A DNA stretch of 9,557 nucleotides from an uncultured Actinomycetes bacterium (GTDB lineage: Bacteria; Actinomycetota; Thermoleophilia; Solirubrobacterales; 70-9): the NCBI GenBank assembly GCA_946886425.1, contig CAMPIP010000087.1, positions 1 through 9,557 of the forward strand, in the 5' to 3' direction. The notes under the pieces are model-generated. The model saw nothing but the letters and a program-made list of their open reading frames with translations, had not been told where the DNA came from and searched no databases. A program made the translations under genes and the position numbers. Position 1 is the first letter of the stretch. Every line of letters starts with the position of its first letter. This document shows, piece after piece, positions 1 through 9,338 of the stretch.

Positions 1-962
1 TCCCGGTCCTGATCGAGTCGCGCGAGCGGGTGATCGCCGCCGCGACCGCCGAGACCGCCCGGATCGGCGAGCTGATCGAAGCCGTCGAGTCCGACGTCGC
101 CCTCTCGATCTCGGTCCTCCGCTTCGCCAACCGGAGCGGCATGGGCGCCGGCGGCATCGGCGGCATCCCCGAGGCGATCGAGATGCTGAAGCCCTCCGGC
201 GTGCTGGCGATCGCCGGGACCGCGCCCAGCTTCGACTTCTTCGAGTCCAACGGCGGCTGGGAGCTGAAGCCGGAGCGCTTCCGCGTCCACGCCCTCGCCA
301 CCCAGCGGGCCGCCGACCACATTGGCCGCGTCGTCGGTTGGGTCGAGCGCGACGAGCTGGCGGCGGCGGCACTGCTGCACGACGTCGGCCGTCTCGTCAT
401 CTCCCGGCTGCACCCGGGCTACAAGGTCTACTTCGACGCCGCTGCCCGCGCCCCCGAGCAGCGCCTGCGGGAAGAACGCGAGCAGCTCGGCATCGACCAC
501 GCCCTGGTCGGCGGCGTGCTGGCGCGGCGCTGGAACCTGCCGCAGCGGATCGCCGTCGCGATTGAGCGCCACCACGCCGAGGACGCCGACGGCCTGGCGG
601 CGATGGTCGCCACCGCCGACATGGTCGCCCACTATTCCCAGGGCGAGGCTGTCTCGCCGGAACGGCTGCGCACGACCGCCGAACGGTGCGGCCTCGGCTC
701 CGACGCCCTCCGCGACCTCCTCTACGAGCTGCCGCTGCCGCGCCAAGATGCCTCCCGGGTCAGCGAGCCGTGCCCGCTCTCAGCGCGCGAGCTCGATGTC
801 CTCCGCCACCTCTCCGAGGGCATGGTCTACAAGCAGATCGCCAGCGAAATGCAGCTCTCGGTCTCGACGATCCGCACCCACCTGCACAACGTCTACGGCA
901 AGATCGGCGCCGTCGACCGGGCGCAGGCGGTCCTCACCGCACGCGACCGCGGCTGGATCTAG
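1..962 (+). CDS. HDOD-domain signalling protein with C-terminal LuxR-type HTH (5' partial)
   Basis: Probably a regulatory protein that couples an HDOD/HD-like sensory or scaffold domain to DNA binding. The frame is open from position 3 to the TAG at 960-962. A GTG at 30 could be read as a start, but the residues before it (PVLIESRERV) run straight into the HDOD-like stretch with IESDVALSISVLRFANRSG, so the gene very likely begins left of the window. Counting from the GTG at 30, the HD pair lies at residues 117-118 (LLHDVGRLV), followed by a second histidine cluster (ERHHAEDADGL). The last 60 or so residues are a GerE/LuxR helix-turn-helix (LSARELDVLRHLSEG, then the recognition region with SVSTIRTHLHNVYGKIG). 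HDOD domains are usually non-catalytic relatives of HD phosphohydrolases; whether the HD pair here is active is unknown. The gene converges on the response regulator at 966-1643 with only 3 nt between them. The target genes cannot be told from sequence. Confidence 0.85.
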   Translation, partial: PVLIESRERVIAAATAETARIGELIEAVESDVALSISVLRFANRSGMGAGGIGGIPEAIEMLKPSGVLAIAGTAPSFDFFESNGGWELKPERFRVHALATQRAADHIGRVVGWVERDELAAAALLHDVGRLVISRLHPGYKVYFDAAARAPEQRLREEREQLGIDHALVGGVLARRWNLPQRIAVAIERHHAEDADGLAAMVATADMVAHYSQGEAVSPERLRTTAERCGLGSDALRDLLYELPLPRQDASRVSEPCPLSARELDVLRHLSEGMVYKQIASEMQLSVSTIRTHLHNVYGKIGAVDRAQAVLTARDRGWI

Positions 963-965
963 GTC

Positions 966-1643
966 TCAGACGATCAGGTCCTCGCGCAGCGCGATCGCGA
1001 TCGCGTGGCTGCGATTGCGGGCGCCGAGGCGGGCGAGGGTGTTCTTGGTGTGCGTCTTCACGGTCTCCTCGCTGAGGTCGAGCTCGCGGGCGGCGACCGT
1101 GGTCGACTCGCCGTCGGCGAGCAGTTGCAGGATCTCGCGCTGGCGGCGGGTCAGCTTGCCGCGACTGCCTTTGGGCGGGACGGCGGGGTCGACGAAGCGC
1201 TCCTGGGCGACGGCCGCCTCGACGGCCTGGCGCAGTTCCTCCGGGGCGGCGGTGCGGGCGACGTAAGCGCTGGCGCCGGCCTGAAGAGCGGCGCTGGCCA
1301 GGTGCCGCTCGGGGCGCTCGCCGTGGGCGACGATCCCGATCGCCGCCGAGTCGCGGCGCAGGGCTCGGATCGTGTCGGTGCCGCTGATCGAGGGACCGCT
1401 GCCGTTCTGGCGCCAGCGCATGTCGACGATCGCGACGTCGACGTCGCCGATGTCACGGATCAGGTCGAGCGCCTCCTCGCGGCTGCACGACTCATGAACC
1501 TCGAAAGCGTCTGCGAGCACTCCACGGACTCCGAGCCGGACCAGGGGGTGATCGTCGATCACCAGGCAGTGTGGGCGCTCGCTCAGGACGGATTCCGATC
1601 GCTGGTTCGCGGGTCGGGCACGTCTTGCTTCCCGGTGCCCCAA
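966..1643 (-). CDS. NarL/FixJ-family response regulator with atypical receiver domain
   Basis: A cytoplasmic transcription regulator with an N-terminal receiver and a C-terminal LuxR-type HTH ([17 protein letters not shown], then [26 protein letters not shown]). The frame is open to a GTG at 1670 (234 aa), but that codon lies inside a perfect palindrome and has no Shine-Dalgarno. I prefer the TTG at 1643 (225 aa), which has AGGA 9 nt upstream. In 234-aa numbering the acidic pair is D39/D40 ([11 protein letters not shown]) and the predicted phospho-acceptor is D83 (AIVDMRW). The receiver departs from its family. The Thr/Ser of the switch region is replaced by Val114 (IGIVAHGE) and the near-invariant Lys by Arg139 (AYVARTA). 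The usual Met-Pro-Gly turn after the Asp is replaced by a longer Gly/Ser/Asn-rich loop. No sensor kinase is visible. It is divergent from the Rrf2 gene, with about 47 nt between the preferred starts. Confidence 0.88.
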   Translation of the reverse strand: MGHREARRARPANQRSESVLSERPHCLVIDDHPLVRLGVRGVLADAFEVHESCSREEALDLIRDIGDVDVAIVDMRWRQNGSGPSISGTDTIRALRRDSAAIGIVAHGERPERHLASAALQAGASAYVARTAAPEELRQAVEAAVAQERFVDPAVPPKGSRGKLTRRQREILQLLADGESTTVAARELDLSEETVKTHTKNTLARLGARNRSHAIAIALREDLIV

Positions 1644-1652
1644 CTGGCCCGA

Positions 1653-1656
1653 TCCT
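1653..1656 (-). promoter_or_regulatory. Shine-Dalgarno supporting the TTG start of the response regulator
   Basis: On the minus strand AGGA lies 9 nt before a TTG at 1643-1641. The alternative GTG at 1670 has no comparable purine-rich site, so this favours the shorter protein. Inference from spacing only. Confidence 0.45.
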
Positions 1657-1664
1657 AGCCCAGC

Positions 1665-1678
1665 CCGCACCGGTGCGG
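1665..1678. promoter_or_regulatory. 14-bp perfect palindrome, candidate operator of the Rrf2-cysKE operon
   Basis: CCGCACCGGTGCGG is identical to its own reverse complement. It lies between the divergent response regulator and Rrf2 genes and ends 12 nt before the TTG start of the Rrf2 gene. Rrf2 proteins bind DNA as dimers on dyad-symmetric sites and often control their own operon, so this is a natural candidate operator. It does not resemble the AT-rich CymR site of Bacillus, but this genome has very different base composition. In GC-rich DNA a palindrome of this length could also be chance. Confidence 0.4.
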
Positions 1679-1690
1679 TAGAAAGGCCCC

Positions 1691-2088
1691 TTGATCTCGA
1701 TCACCTCGAAGTCGCGCTATGCGGTAGTTGCGCTTGCCGAGTTGGCCCGCTCCGGCGACCGGCCGGTGCCGATCAAAGAGCTCGCCGAGCGGCGGGGCAT
1801 CCCCGATCAGTTCCTCGAGCAGCTCTTCTCGACCCTGCGCCGCGACGGCCTGCTGACCAGCCACCGCGGCATGCGCGGCGGCTACACGCTCTCCCGCCCC
1901 GCCGAAGAGATCACCGTCCTCGAGGTCGTCCAGGCCCTCGACGGCAAAGTCGGCGCCGAGGCCGACGAGGCCGGCGGCATCTGGGCCGAGGGCGTCGCCG
2001 CCCTCCGCAAGGTCTTCGGCCAGACCACCATCGCCGAAGTCGCCCGCCGCGAGGCCGAAGAGGCCGGCTCGGGGATGTACTTCATCTG

Positions 2089-2089
<1 letters not shown>
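1691..2089 (+). CDS. Rrf2-family transcriptional regulator, CymR-like, first gene of the cysteine operon
   Basis: A 132-aa winged-helix repressor, probably controlling cysteine synthesis. The TTG start at 1691 (AAAGG a few nt upstream) gives the usual Rrf2 opening [18 protein letters not shown]. The HTH follows ([18 protein letters not shown]), then the wing ([18 protein letters not shown]) and the dimerisation helix. The protein has no cysteine at all, so it cannot carry the iron-sulfur cluster of IscR or NsrR; this places it with the cluster-free Rrf2 proteins such as CymR. It ends Gly-Met-Tyr-Phe-Ile. A terminal isoleucine after aromatic residues is what CysK-binding tails look like, and from memory Bacillus CymR ends in a similar Phe-Tyr-Ile. 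The stop codon overlaps the cysK ATG by one base (TGATG), so the two are translationally coupled. Inference: CysK serves as the corepressor, reporting O-acetylserine level. The family call is secure; the CymR role is a well-supported inference. Confidence 0.9.
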
Positions 2090-3008
<919 letters not shown>

Positions 3009-3012
<4 letters not shown>

Positions 3013-3737
3013 GCAGGTGGAAAAGGGTCGTCTCCGAGGTCCGCGCCGACGTCGCAGCGGCCCGCGACCGCGATCCCGCCGCCCAGGGCGTCTCGACCAC
3101 CGAGATCCTCACCAGCTGGGCCGGCGTGCAGGCGCTGCTGACGCACCGGGCCGCCCACGCGCTGCTGGAAGCCGGGGTCCCATGGGTGCCGCGGGCAATC
3201 GCCTACGCGACCCGCGCCGTCACCGGCGTCGAGATCCATCCGGCGGCCGAGATCGGCCGCGGCTTCTTCATCGACCACGGCTCCGGGGTCGTGATCGGCG
3301 AGACCGCCCGGATCGGCGACTGCGTGACGCTCTACCAGGGCGTCACCCTGGGCGGCACCGGCTTTCAACGCGGCAAGCGCCACCCGACCGTCGGCGACAA
3401 CGTCACGGTCGGCTCCGGGGCGAAGCTGTTGGGCCCGATCGCGGTCGGCGACGGCGCCAAGGTCGGCGCCAACACCGTCGTCGTCGAGGACGTGCCGCCC
3501 GGGGCGACCGTGGTCGGCAACCCCGGCCACCCGGTCCGGGTCGAGGGCAAGCGGGTCGAAGGCCCCGACGCCGACTGGATCCACCTCCCGGACCCGATCG
3601 CCGACGCGATCAAGGCGCTCTCGGAGCGGATCGGAGACCTCGAGCGGCGCCTCGCCGAGCTCGACGGCGGCGAGTCGGGCGGCGGCGACGGCCCGGAGAT
3701 CCGCCCGCGCACCGGCCGCTCCTCGGCCGGGGGCTGA
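3009..3737 (+). CDS. cysE: Serine O-acetyltransferase
   Basis: Transfers acetyl from acetyl-CoA to L-serine, giving the O-acetylserine used by CysK; the committed step of cysteine synthesis. I chose the ATG at 3009 (242 aa), which overlaps the cysK stop as ATGA and gives a family-like start ([14 protein letters not shown]). An upstream start at 2964 would only add residues lying inside cysK. Left-handed beta-helix hexapeptides run from GVEIHP (73-78) to about 180. Catalytic-site motifs are IDHGSG (88-93), GVVIGET (93-99) and [10 protein letters not shown] (109-118), and the helix closes with GNPGHPV. After the LPDPI signature of Gram-positive-type enzymes comes a short heptad helix ([18 protein letters not shown]) and a disordered Gly/Arg/Ser tail ending Ala-Gly-Gly. 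There is no terminal isoleucine, so the classical cysteine synthase complex with CysK is not expected. Confidence 0.95.
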
Positions 3738-3784
3738 GTTGGTGGGACTTTTCCTCGCCATGCGGGGATAAATCACACCAACTC
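3736..3784. repeat. 49-nt imperfect palindrome / hairpin between cysE and pcrA
   Basis: The arms GAGTTGGTG (3736-3744) and CACCAACTC (3776-3784) are perfect 9-bp complements. The interior continues to pair on the same axis: GA/TC, TT/AA, then TCCTCGC with GCGGGGA (one G-U), with three single mismatches and a CAT loop at about 3759-3761. In total about 20 pairs form. It begins on the cysE stop codon and fills most of the 68-nt gap before pcrA. No T-run follows, so it is not a standard intrinsic terminator. It could be a transcript-end or processing hairpin, an attenuator ahead of pcrA, or a dispersed palindromic repeat. Its interior is richer in A/T than the surrounding genes. Confidence 0.6.
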
Positions 3785-3805
3785 GGGCCAGCCGCGCCCG
3801 TCTCT

Positions 3806-6085
<2,280 letters not shown>

Positions 6086-6087
6086 CG

Positions 6088-6933
6088 GTGGCGGCCCGGA
6101 TCATCGACGGCAAGGCGCTGGCCGAACGCGTCCGCGCGCGCGTCAAGGCCGAGGTCGCGCAGTTGCCCAGCGCGCCGGGACTGGCGACGATTTTGGTCGG
6201 CGACGACCCGGCCTCGCACGTCTACGTGCGGAAGAAGCGCGAAGACTCCGCCGAGGTCGGGATCGAGTCCTTCCACCACGAGCCCGGCGGCGACGTCAGC
6301 CAGGAGGACCTCCTGGCCCTGATCGAATCGCTCAACGCCGACGACCGGGTCGACGGGATCCTCCTACAGCTGCCGCTTCCCGACCACCTCGACCAGGACC
6401 CGCTGATCTCGGCGATCGACGCCGCCAAGGACGTCGACGGGCTGACCCCGATCAGCGCCGGCCTGCTCGCCCAGGGGCGCGAGGAGGCGATGGTCTCCTG
6501 CACGCCGGCCGGGGTGATGGAGATGCTGGCCGAGGCCGGCGCCGAGCTGGACGGCGCCCGCGCCGTCGTCGTCGGCCGCTCGATTTTGGTCGGCAAGCCG
6601 TTGGCGGCGCTGCTGCTGGCCGCCAACGCGACCGTCACCCACTGCCACTCGCACACCCGCGACCTCGCCGCCGTCTGCCGCGAGGCCGATGTGGTGATCG
6701 CCGCCGCCGGCTCGCCCTCCTTGATCACGGCCGAGATGGTCCGACGGGGGGCGATCGTGATCGACGTCGGCACCAACCGCGGCGAGGACGGCCTGGTCGG
6801 CGACGTCGACTTCGGGCCGGTCAGCGAGGTCGCCGGGGCGATCTCGCCGGTGCCGGGCGGGGTCGGCCCGATGACGCGAGCGATGCTGCTCTCCAACACC
6901 CTGCGCGCCGCCCGCCTGCGGCGGATCACGTGA
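6088..6933 (+). CDS. folD: Bifunctional methylenetetrahydrofolate dehydrogenase / methenyltetrahydrofolate cyclohydrolase
   Basis: Cytoplasmic enzyme that interconverts 5,10-methylene-, 5,10-methenyl- and 10-formyl-tetrahydrofolate with NADP, feeding purine synthesis and formyl-methionine. The length of 281 aa is normal. Key residues are Y46 and K50 in HVYVRKK (the catalytic Tyr-xxx-Lys), Q94 in DGILLQLPLP, and D117 in KDVDG. The TPAGV segment, the Rossmann-type GRSILVGKP loop for NADP and the C-terminal PVPGGVGPMT signature are present. The GTG start at 6088 is set by the AGGAGG site 8 nt upstream and lies 2 nt after the pcrA stop. The stop overlaps the next gene as GTGA. Nothing is missing or odd. 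Confidence 0.97.
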   Translation: MAARIIDGKALAERVRARVKAEVAQLPSAPGLATILVGDDPASHVYVRKKREDSAEVGIESFHHEPGGDVSQEDLLALIESLNADDRVDGILLQLPLPDHLDQDPLISAIDAAKDVDGLTPISAGLLAQGREEAMVSCTPAGVMEMLAEAGAELDGARAVVVGRSILVGKPLAALLLAANATVTHCHSHTRDLAAVCREADVVIAAAGSPSLITAEMVRRGAIVIDVGTNRGEDGLVGDVDFGPVSEVAGAISPVPGGVGPMTRAMLLSNTLRAARLRRIT

Positions 6934-7433
6934 GCAAGGCCCGCGCGGGCGCCCGGGGGCTGGGGCGCGGCGAGCGGATCGCGGCGGTCTCGGCCGTTGC
7001 CCTCCTCGGCTTCAGCTTCCTGCGCTGGTACGGCGCCGAGCCGGCCGGCGAGGCGACCTTCCCGACCGACGCCGGCGGCACCCCCTGGCAGACGCTCAGC
7101 CTCGTCCTCGCGGTGCTGCTCCTCACTGTCGCCGTCGCCCTGACGACCGCGGTGCTGCGCCTGCGCGGTTCGAAGTGGCGGCCGGCGGTGCCGCTCGACG
7201 CCGCCGTCGCCGTGCGGGGCGGCCTCTCGGCGCTGCTGATCCTGCTCCGCGTCGTCTTCCCGCCCGACCTCGGCAGCGTCGGCGGCATCGCCCTCGACAC
7301 GACCCTCTCCTGGGGCGTCTTCCTGGCTTTAGTAGCCGCCGGCGGCGTCGCCTACGGCGGCTACCGGGCGATGACCGAAGAGGGCTCCTCGTTCGCGGCG
7401 GTGGCGGAGCGGCTAGACGAGCGCCGCGGCTGA
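6930..7433 (+). CDS. Four-helix integral membrane protein of unknown function
   Basis: A 167-aa protein whose function I do not recognise. A short basic N-terminus (residues 1-16) is followed by hydrophobic segments at about 17-34, 54-76, 89-111 and 122-145, then a charged C-terminal tail. The 36-53 loop is Pro/Gly/Thr-rich. The opening pattern RGERIAAVSAVALLGFSFLRWYG, with Trp-Tyr-Gly closing the first helix, resembles small uncharacterised membrane proteins I associate with Thermoleophilia genomes; this is from memory and not checked. The GTG start overlaps the folD stop by 4 nt (GTGA), so it is probably translated by coupling in the pcrA-folD operon. Its last 21 nt overlap the 3' end of the oppositely oriented GMC oxidoreductase gene. 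No catalytic motif is visible. Confidence 0.75.
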   Translation: MSKARAGARGLGRGERIAAVSAVALLGFSFLRWYGAEPAGEATFPTDAGGTPWQTLSLVLAVLLLTVAVALTTAVLRLRGSKWRPAVPLDAAVAVRGGLSALLILLRVVFPPDLGSVGGIALDTTLSWGVFLALVAAGGVAYGGYRAMTEEGSSFAAVAERLDERRG

Positions 7434-9278
7434 GCGGGACCGCTCGGCAGCGGCAATCCCACGCGCGACCTGCTTCGAGAAGGCGATGATGGTCATCATC
7501 GGGTTGACGCCGACCGAGGTGGGGAAGAGGGAGCCGTCGGCGACGTAGAGGTCGCGGGTCCCGTACAGCGAGCCGTCGACGGCGCAGGCGCCCTCGCGGG
7601 GGTCGGCGGCGATCCGCGCCGTCCCCATCGGGTGGAAGGCCTCCAGGCGCAGTTCCGACGGCCGGAAGCGGGTCGCTTCGAAGGCCGGCAGGTCGCTCGG
7701 CTTCAGAACCCCGACCCGGGGGATGTTCGGGTAGACCTCGGTGGCGCCGGCGGCGAAGTGGATTTCGGCGGCGCGGGCGATCCCGAAGGCGATGTCGTCG
7801 GCGTCGGTCCGGTTGAGCCTGTAGCTGGCCCGCAGCGAACCCTCGGCGCCGAGCCCGACCCTGCCGGCGGAGCTGTCGCAGAGGTGGACCCCGATGGAGC
7901 CGACGTGGCCGAAGTCGAGCATCGCTTCCTGGTGGCTGCGGCCGGCGCCGAGCAGCCAGGCGCCGCCGAAGGCGAGCGGCGTGAAGGTCGCCTCGAGGAG
8001 GATGCCGCGGTCCTCCCACTGGTCGACGTAGAAGCTCTGCATGACGCCCTCCCAGCCGCGCACCTCCTCCTCGTAGCGGGCGCCGACCCAGCAGGCGGGG
8101 TGGATGTGGAGGTTGCGGCCGACCTGGCGGTTGCCGAGCCCGGAGCGCTGCAGCAGCTCCGGCGTCCCGAAGGCGCCGCCGGCGGCGACGACGGCGCGGC
8201 GGGCGCGGACGGTGTAGGAGCGGCCCCGGCCGTTGGCGCCGGAGGCGAGAGTGCAGGCGACACCGACCGCGCGGCCGTCCTCGACGAGGACGCGGTCAAC
8301 GTGGACGTTGGCGCGGACCCGGGCGCCGGCGGCGACGGCCCGCGGCAGATAGCTGACGTGCATTCCCCGCTTGGCGTCGATCTCGCAGCCGAACGGGCAG
8401 GAGCTGCACTGCACGCACTTGCCGGCGTTGCGGGAGATCGGCGCGGCGCTGGCGCCGATCGCCGCCGCGCCCTCCATCGCCAGCTGGCCGTTGCGGCCCA
8501 TCCGCTCCGGATCGAGCTGGGTGACGCGCAGGGTCTCCTCGGCCTCGGCGAAGTCGCCGTCGAGGTCGTTCGCCCACTCGATCCCGAACTGGTGCCGCCA
8601 GTCGTCGAGGATCGGCTCGGGGGCCCGGAAGCAGGTGCCGGAGTTGATCACCGTCGTGCCGCCGACGGCCTTCGCGACCGGAACCGGGATCGGCGGCTGC
8701 CCTTCGGCGATCGTCAGGCCGCCGTCGCGGTACAGCTCGGCGATCGCCGCCAGGTGGTCCTGCGGGTAGTTGTCGCGGTTGTAGTGGCCGCCCGCCTCGA
8801 GCACGACCACGTCGAGCCCCGCCGCGGCGAGCTCGGCGGCGGCGACGGCACCGCCGGCGCCCGAGCCGACCACGACCACGTCGCATTCCTCGCCCTCGCC
8901 GCGCGGCTCGGTGTCGCCGAGCGAGCCGGCCGGCTCCGGCAGCGAGCCGTCTGAGGTCGCGCAGCGCACCTCGAACCCGATCCGCCCTTCGACCTCCGGC
9001 GCCACCGCGTAGCCGAGCGTCGAGAACAGCTTCGCCATCAGCAGCAGGTCGTGGTGGAGGGAGAGGCTCGACCCCTCCAGCTTCAGCAGGAAGTCTTCCC
9101 GGGCGGCCTGGTCGAGGCGACTGAAGCGCCAGGGGAAGGGCAGCCACTCGAAGGCGCGCAGGCCGAGCTTCAGGCGCGAGAGGACCCGCGGCGAGACCGA
9201 GCGCAGGAATTCCGCCACCGGGCCAGAGACGTCGACGTCGCGCTCGGCGGCGGGGAGGCCGTCGATGCCCGGCGCCAT
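7413..9278 (-). CDS. GMC-family FAD-dependent oxidoreductase with gluconate-dehydrogenase-subunit-3-like N-terminus
   Basis: A flavoenzyme that probably oxidises an alcohol group; the substrate is unknown. From the ATG at 9278 it has 621 aa. Residues 1 to about 110 resemble the small-subunit (gluconate 2-dehydrogenase subunit 3-like) domain. The FAD dinucleotide fold begins at GSGAGG (138-143) and continues to VVVLEAGG. The middle has the GGTTVINSGTCFR flavin motif. The C-terminus has the catalytic pair H549 (HPMGTARI) and N592 (VGVNPMMTI), with VADGSLFPTS between them. Four cysteines, C288, C291, C294 and C298 (KCVQCSSCPFGC), are spaced like a ferredoxin cluster; the long-chain alcohol oxidase branch shares such a motif. 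No signal peptide or Tat motif is visible. The ATG lacks a Shine-Dalgarno, and family-like residues (GLSAAEQRTLSAICAA) are encoded in frame before it, after an in-frame TGA at 9339-9341. The gene is therefore either short at the N-terminus or frameshifted. Its 3' end overlaps the + strand membrane gene by 21 nt. Confidence 0.9.
   Translation of the reverse strand: MAPGIDGLPAAERDVDVSGPVAEFLRSVSPRVLSRLKLGLRAFEWLPFPWRFSRLDQAAREDFLLKLEGSSLSLHHDLLLMAKLFSTLGYAVAPEVEGRIGFEVRCATSDGSLPEPAGSLGDTEPRGEGEECDVVVVGSGAGGAVAAAELAAAGLDVVVLEAGGHYNRDNYPQDHLAAIAELYRDGGLTIAEGQPPIPVPVAKAVGGTTVINSGTCFRAPEPILDDWRHQFGIEWANDLDGDFAEAEETLRVTQLDPERMGRNGQLAMEGAAAIGASAAPISRNAGKCVQCSSCPFGCEIDAKRGMHVSYLPRAVAAGARVRANVHVDRVLVEDGRAVGVACTLASGANGRGRSYTVRARRAVVAAGGAFGTPELLQRSGLGNRQVGRNLHIHPACWVGARYEEEVRGWEGVMQSFYVDQWEDRGILLEATFTPLAFGGAWLLGAGRSHQEAMLDFGHVGSIGVHLCDSSAGRVGLGAEGSLRASYRLNRTDADDIAFGIARAAEIHFAAGATEVYPNIPRVGVLKPSDLPAFEATRFRPSELRLEAFHPMGTARIAADPREGACAVDGSLYGTRDLYVADGSLFPTSVGVNPMMTIIAFSKQVARGIAAAERSRSAAALV
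7423..7454. terminator. Hairpin at convergent gene ends, possible bidirectional terminator
   Basis: On one axis 7423-7436 pairs with 7441-7454 around a 4-nt loop (GGAC): 14 positions, with one G-A mismatch and one wobble pair. It covers the stop codon of the + strand membrane protein (7431-7433) and lies within the last codons of the - strand GMC gene. There is no T-run on either side, so termination is a guess from position; hairpins also arise easily in DNA this GC-rich. Confidence 0.3.
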
Positions 9279-9338
9279 CGCCGCGCAGATCGCGCTGAGG
9301 GTGCGCTGCTCAGCGGCCGAGAGCCCTGGCGGGCGCTG

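Noticed and set aside
990..1005. 16-bp palindrome made of repeated GCGATC units
   Set aside because: It is the coding sequence for Ala-Ile repeats at the end of the response regulator, explained by codon choice; no sign of a separate function.
1625..1657. Possible promoter for the Rrf2 operon starting with TTGCTT
   Set aside because: No acceptable -10 box at 16-18 nt spacing could be found.
3745..3773. Possible pcrA promoter (GGACTT, 17 nt, ATAAAT)
   Set aside because: The -35 match is poor and the whole stretch is part of the hairpin, so the A/T-rich box may reflect hairpin sequence only.
3017..3805. Upstream extension of the pcrA frame by 263 codons
   Set aside because: It overlaps cysE in another frame and encodes Arg/Pro-rich shadow sequence; helicase homology begins only after the ATG at 3806.
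7632..8954. Long open frame (440 codons) on the plus strand
   Set aside because: It is opposite the GMC oxidoreductase, which has clear FAD and catalytic motifs. The product is Ala/Gly/Val/Asp repeats with no domain pattern.
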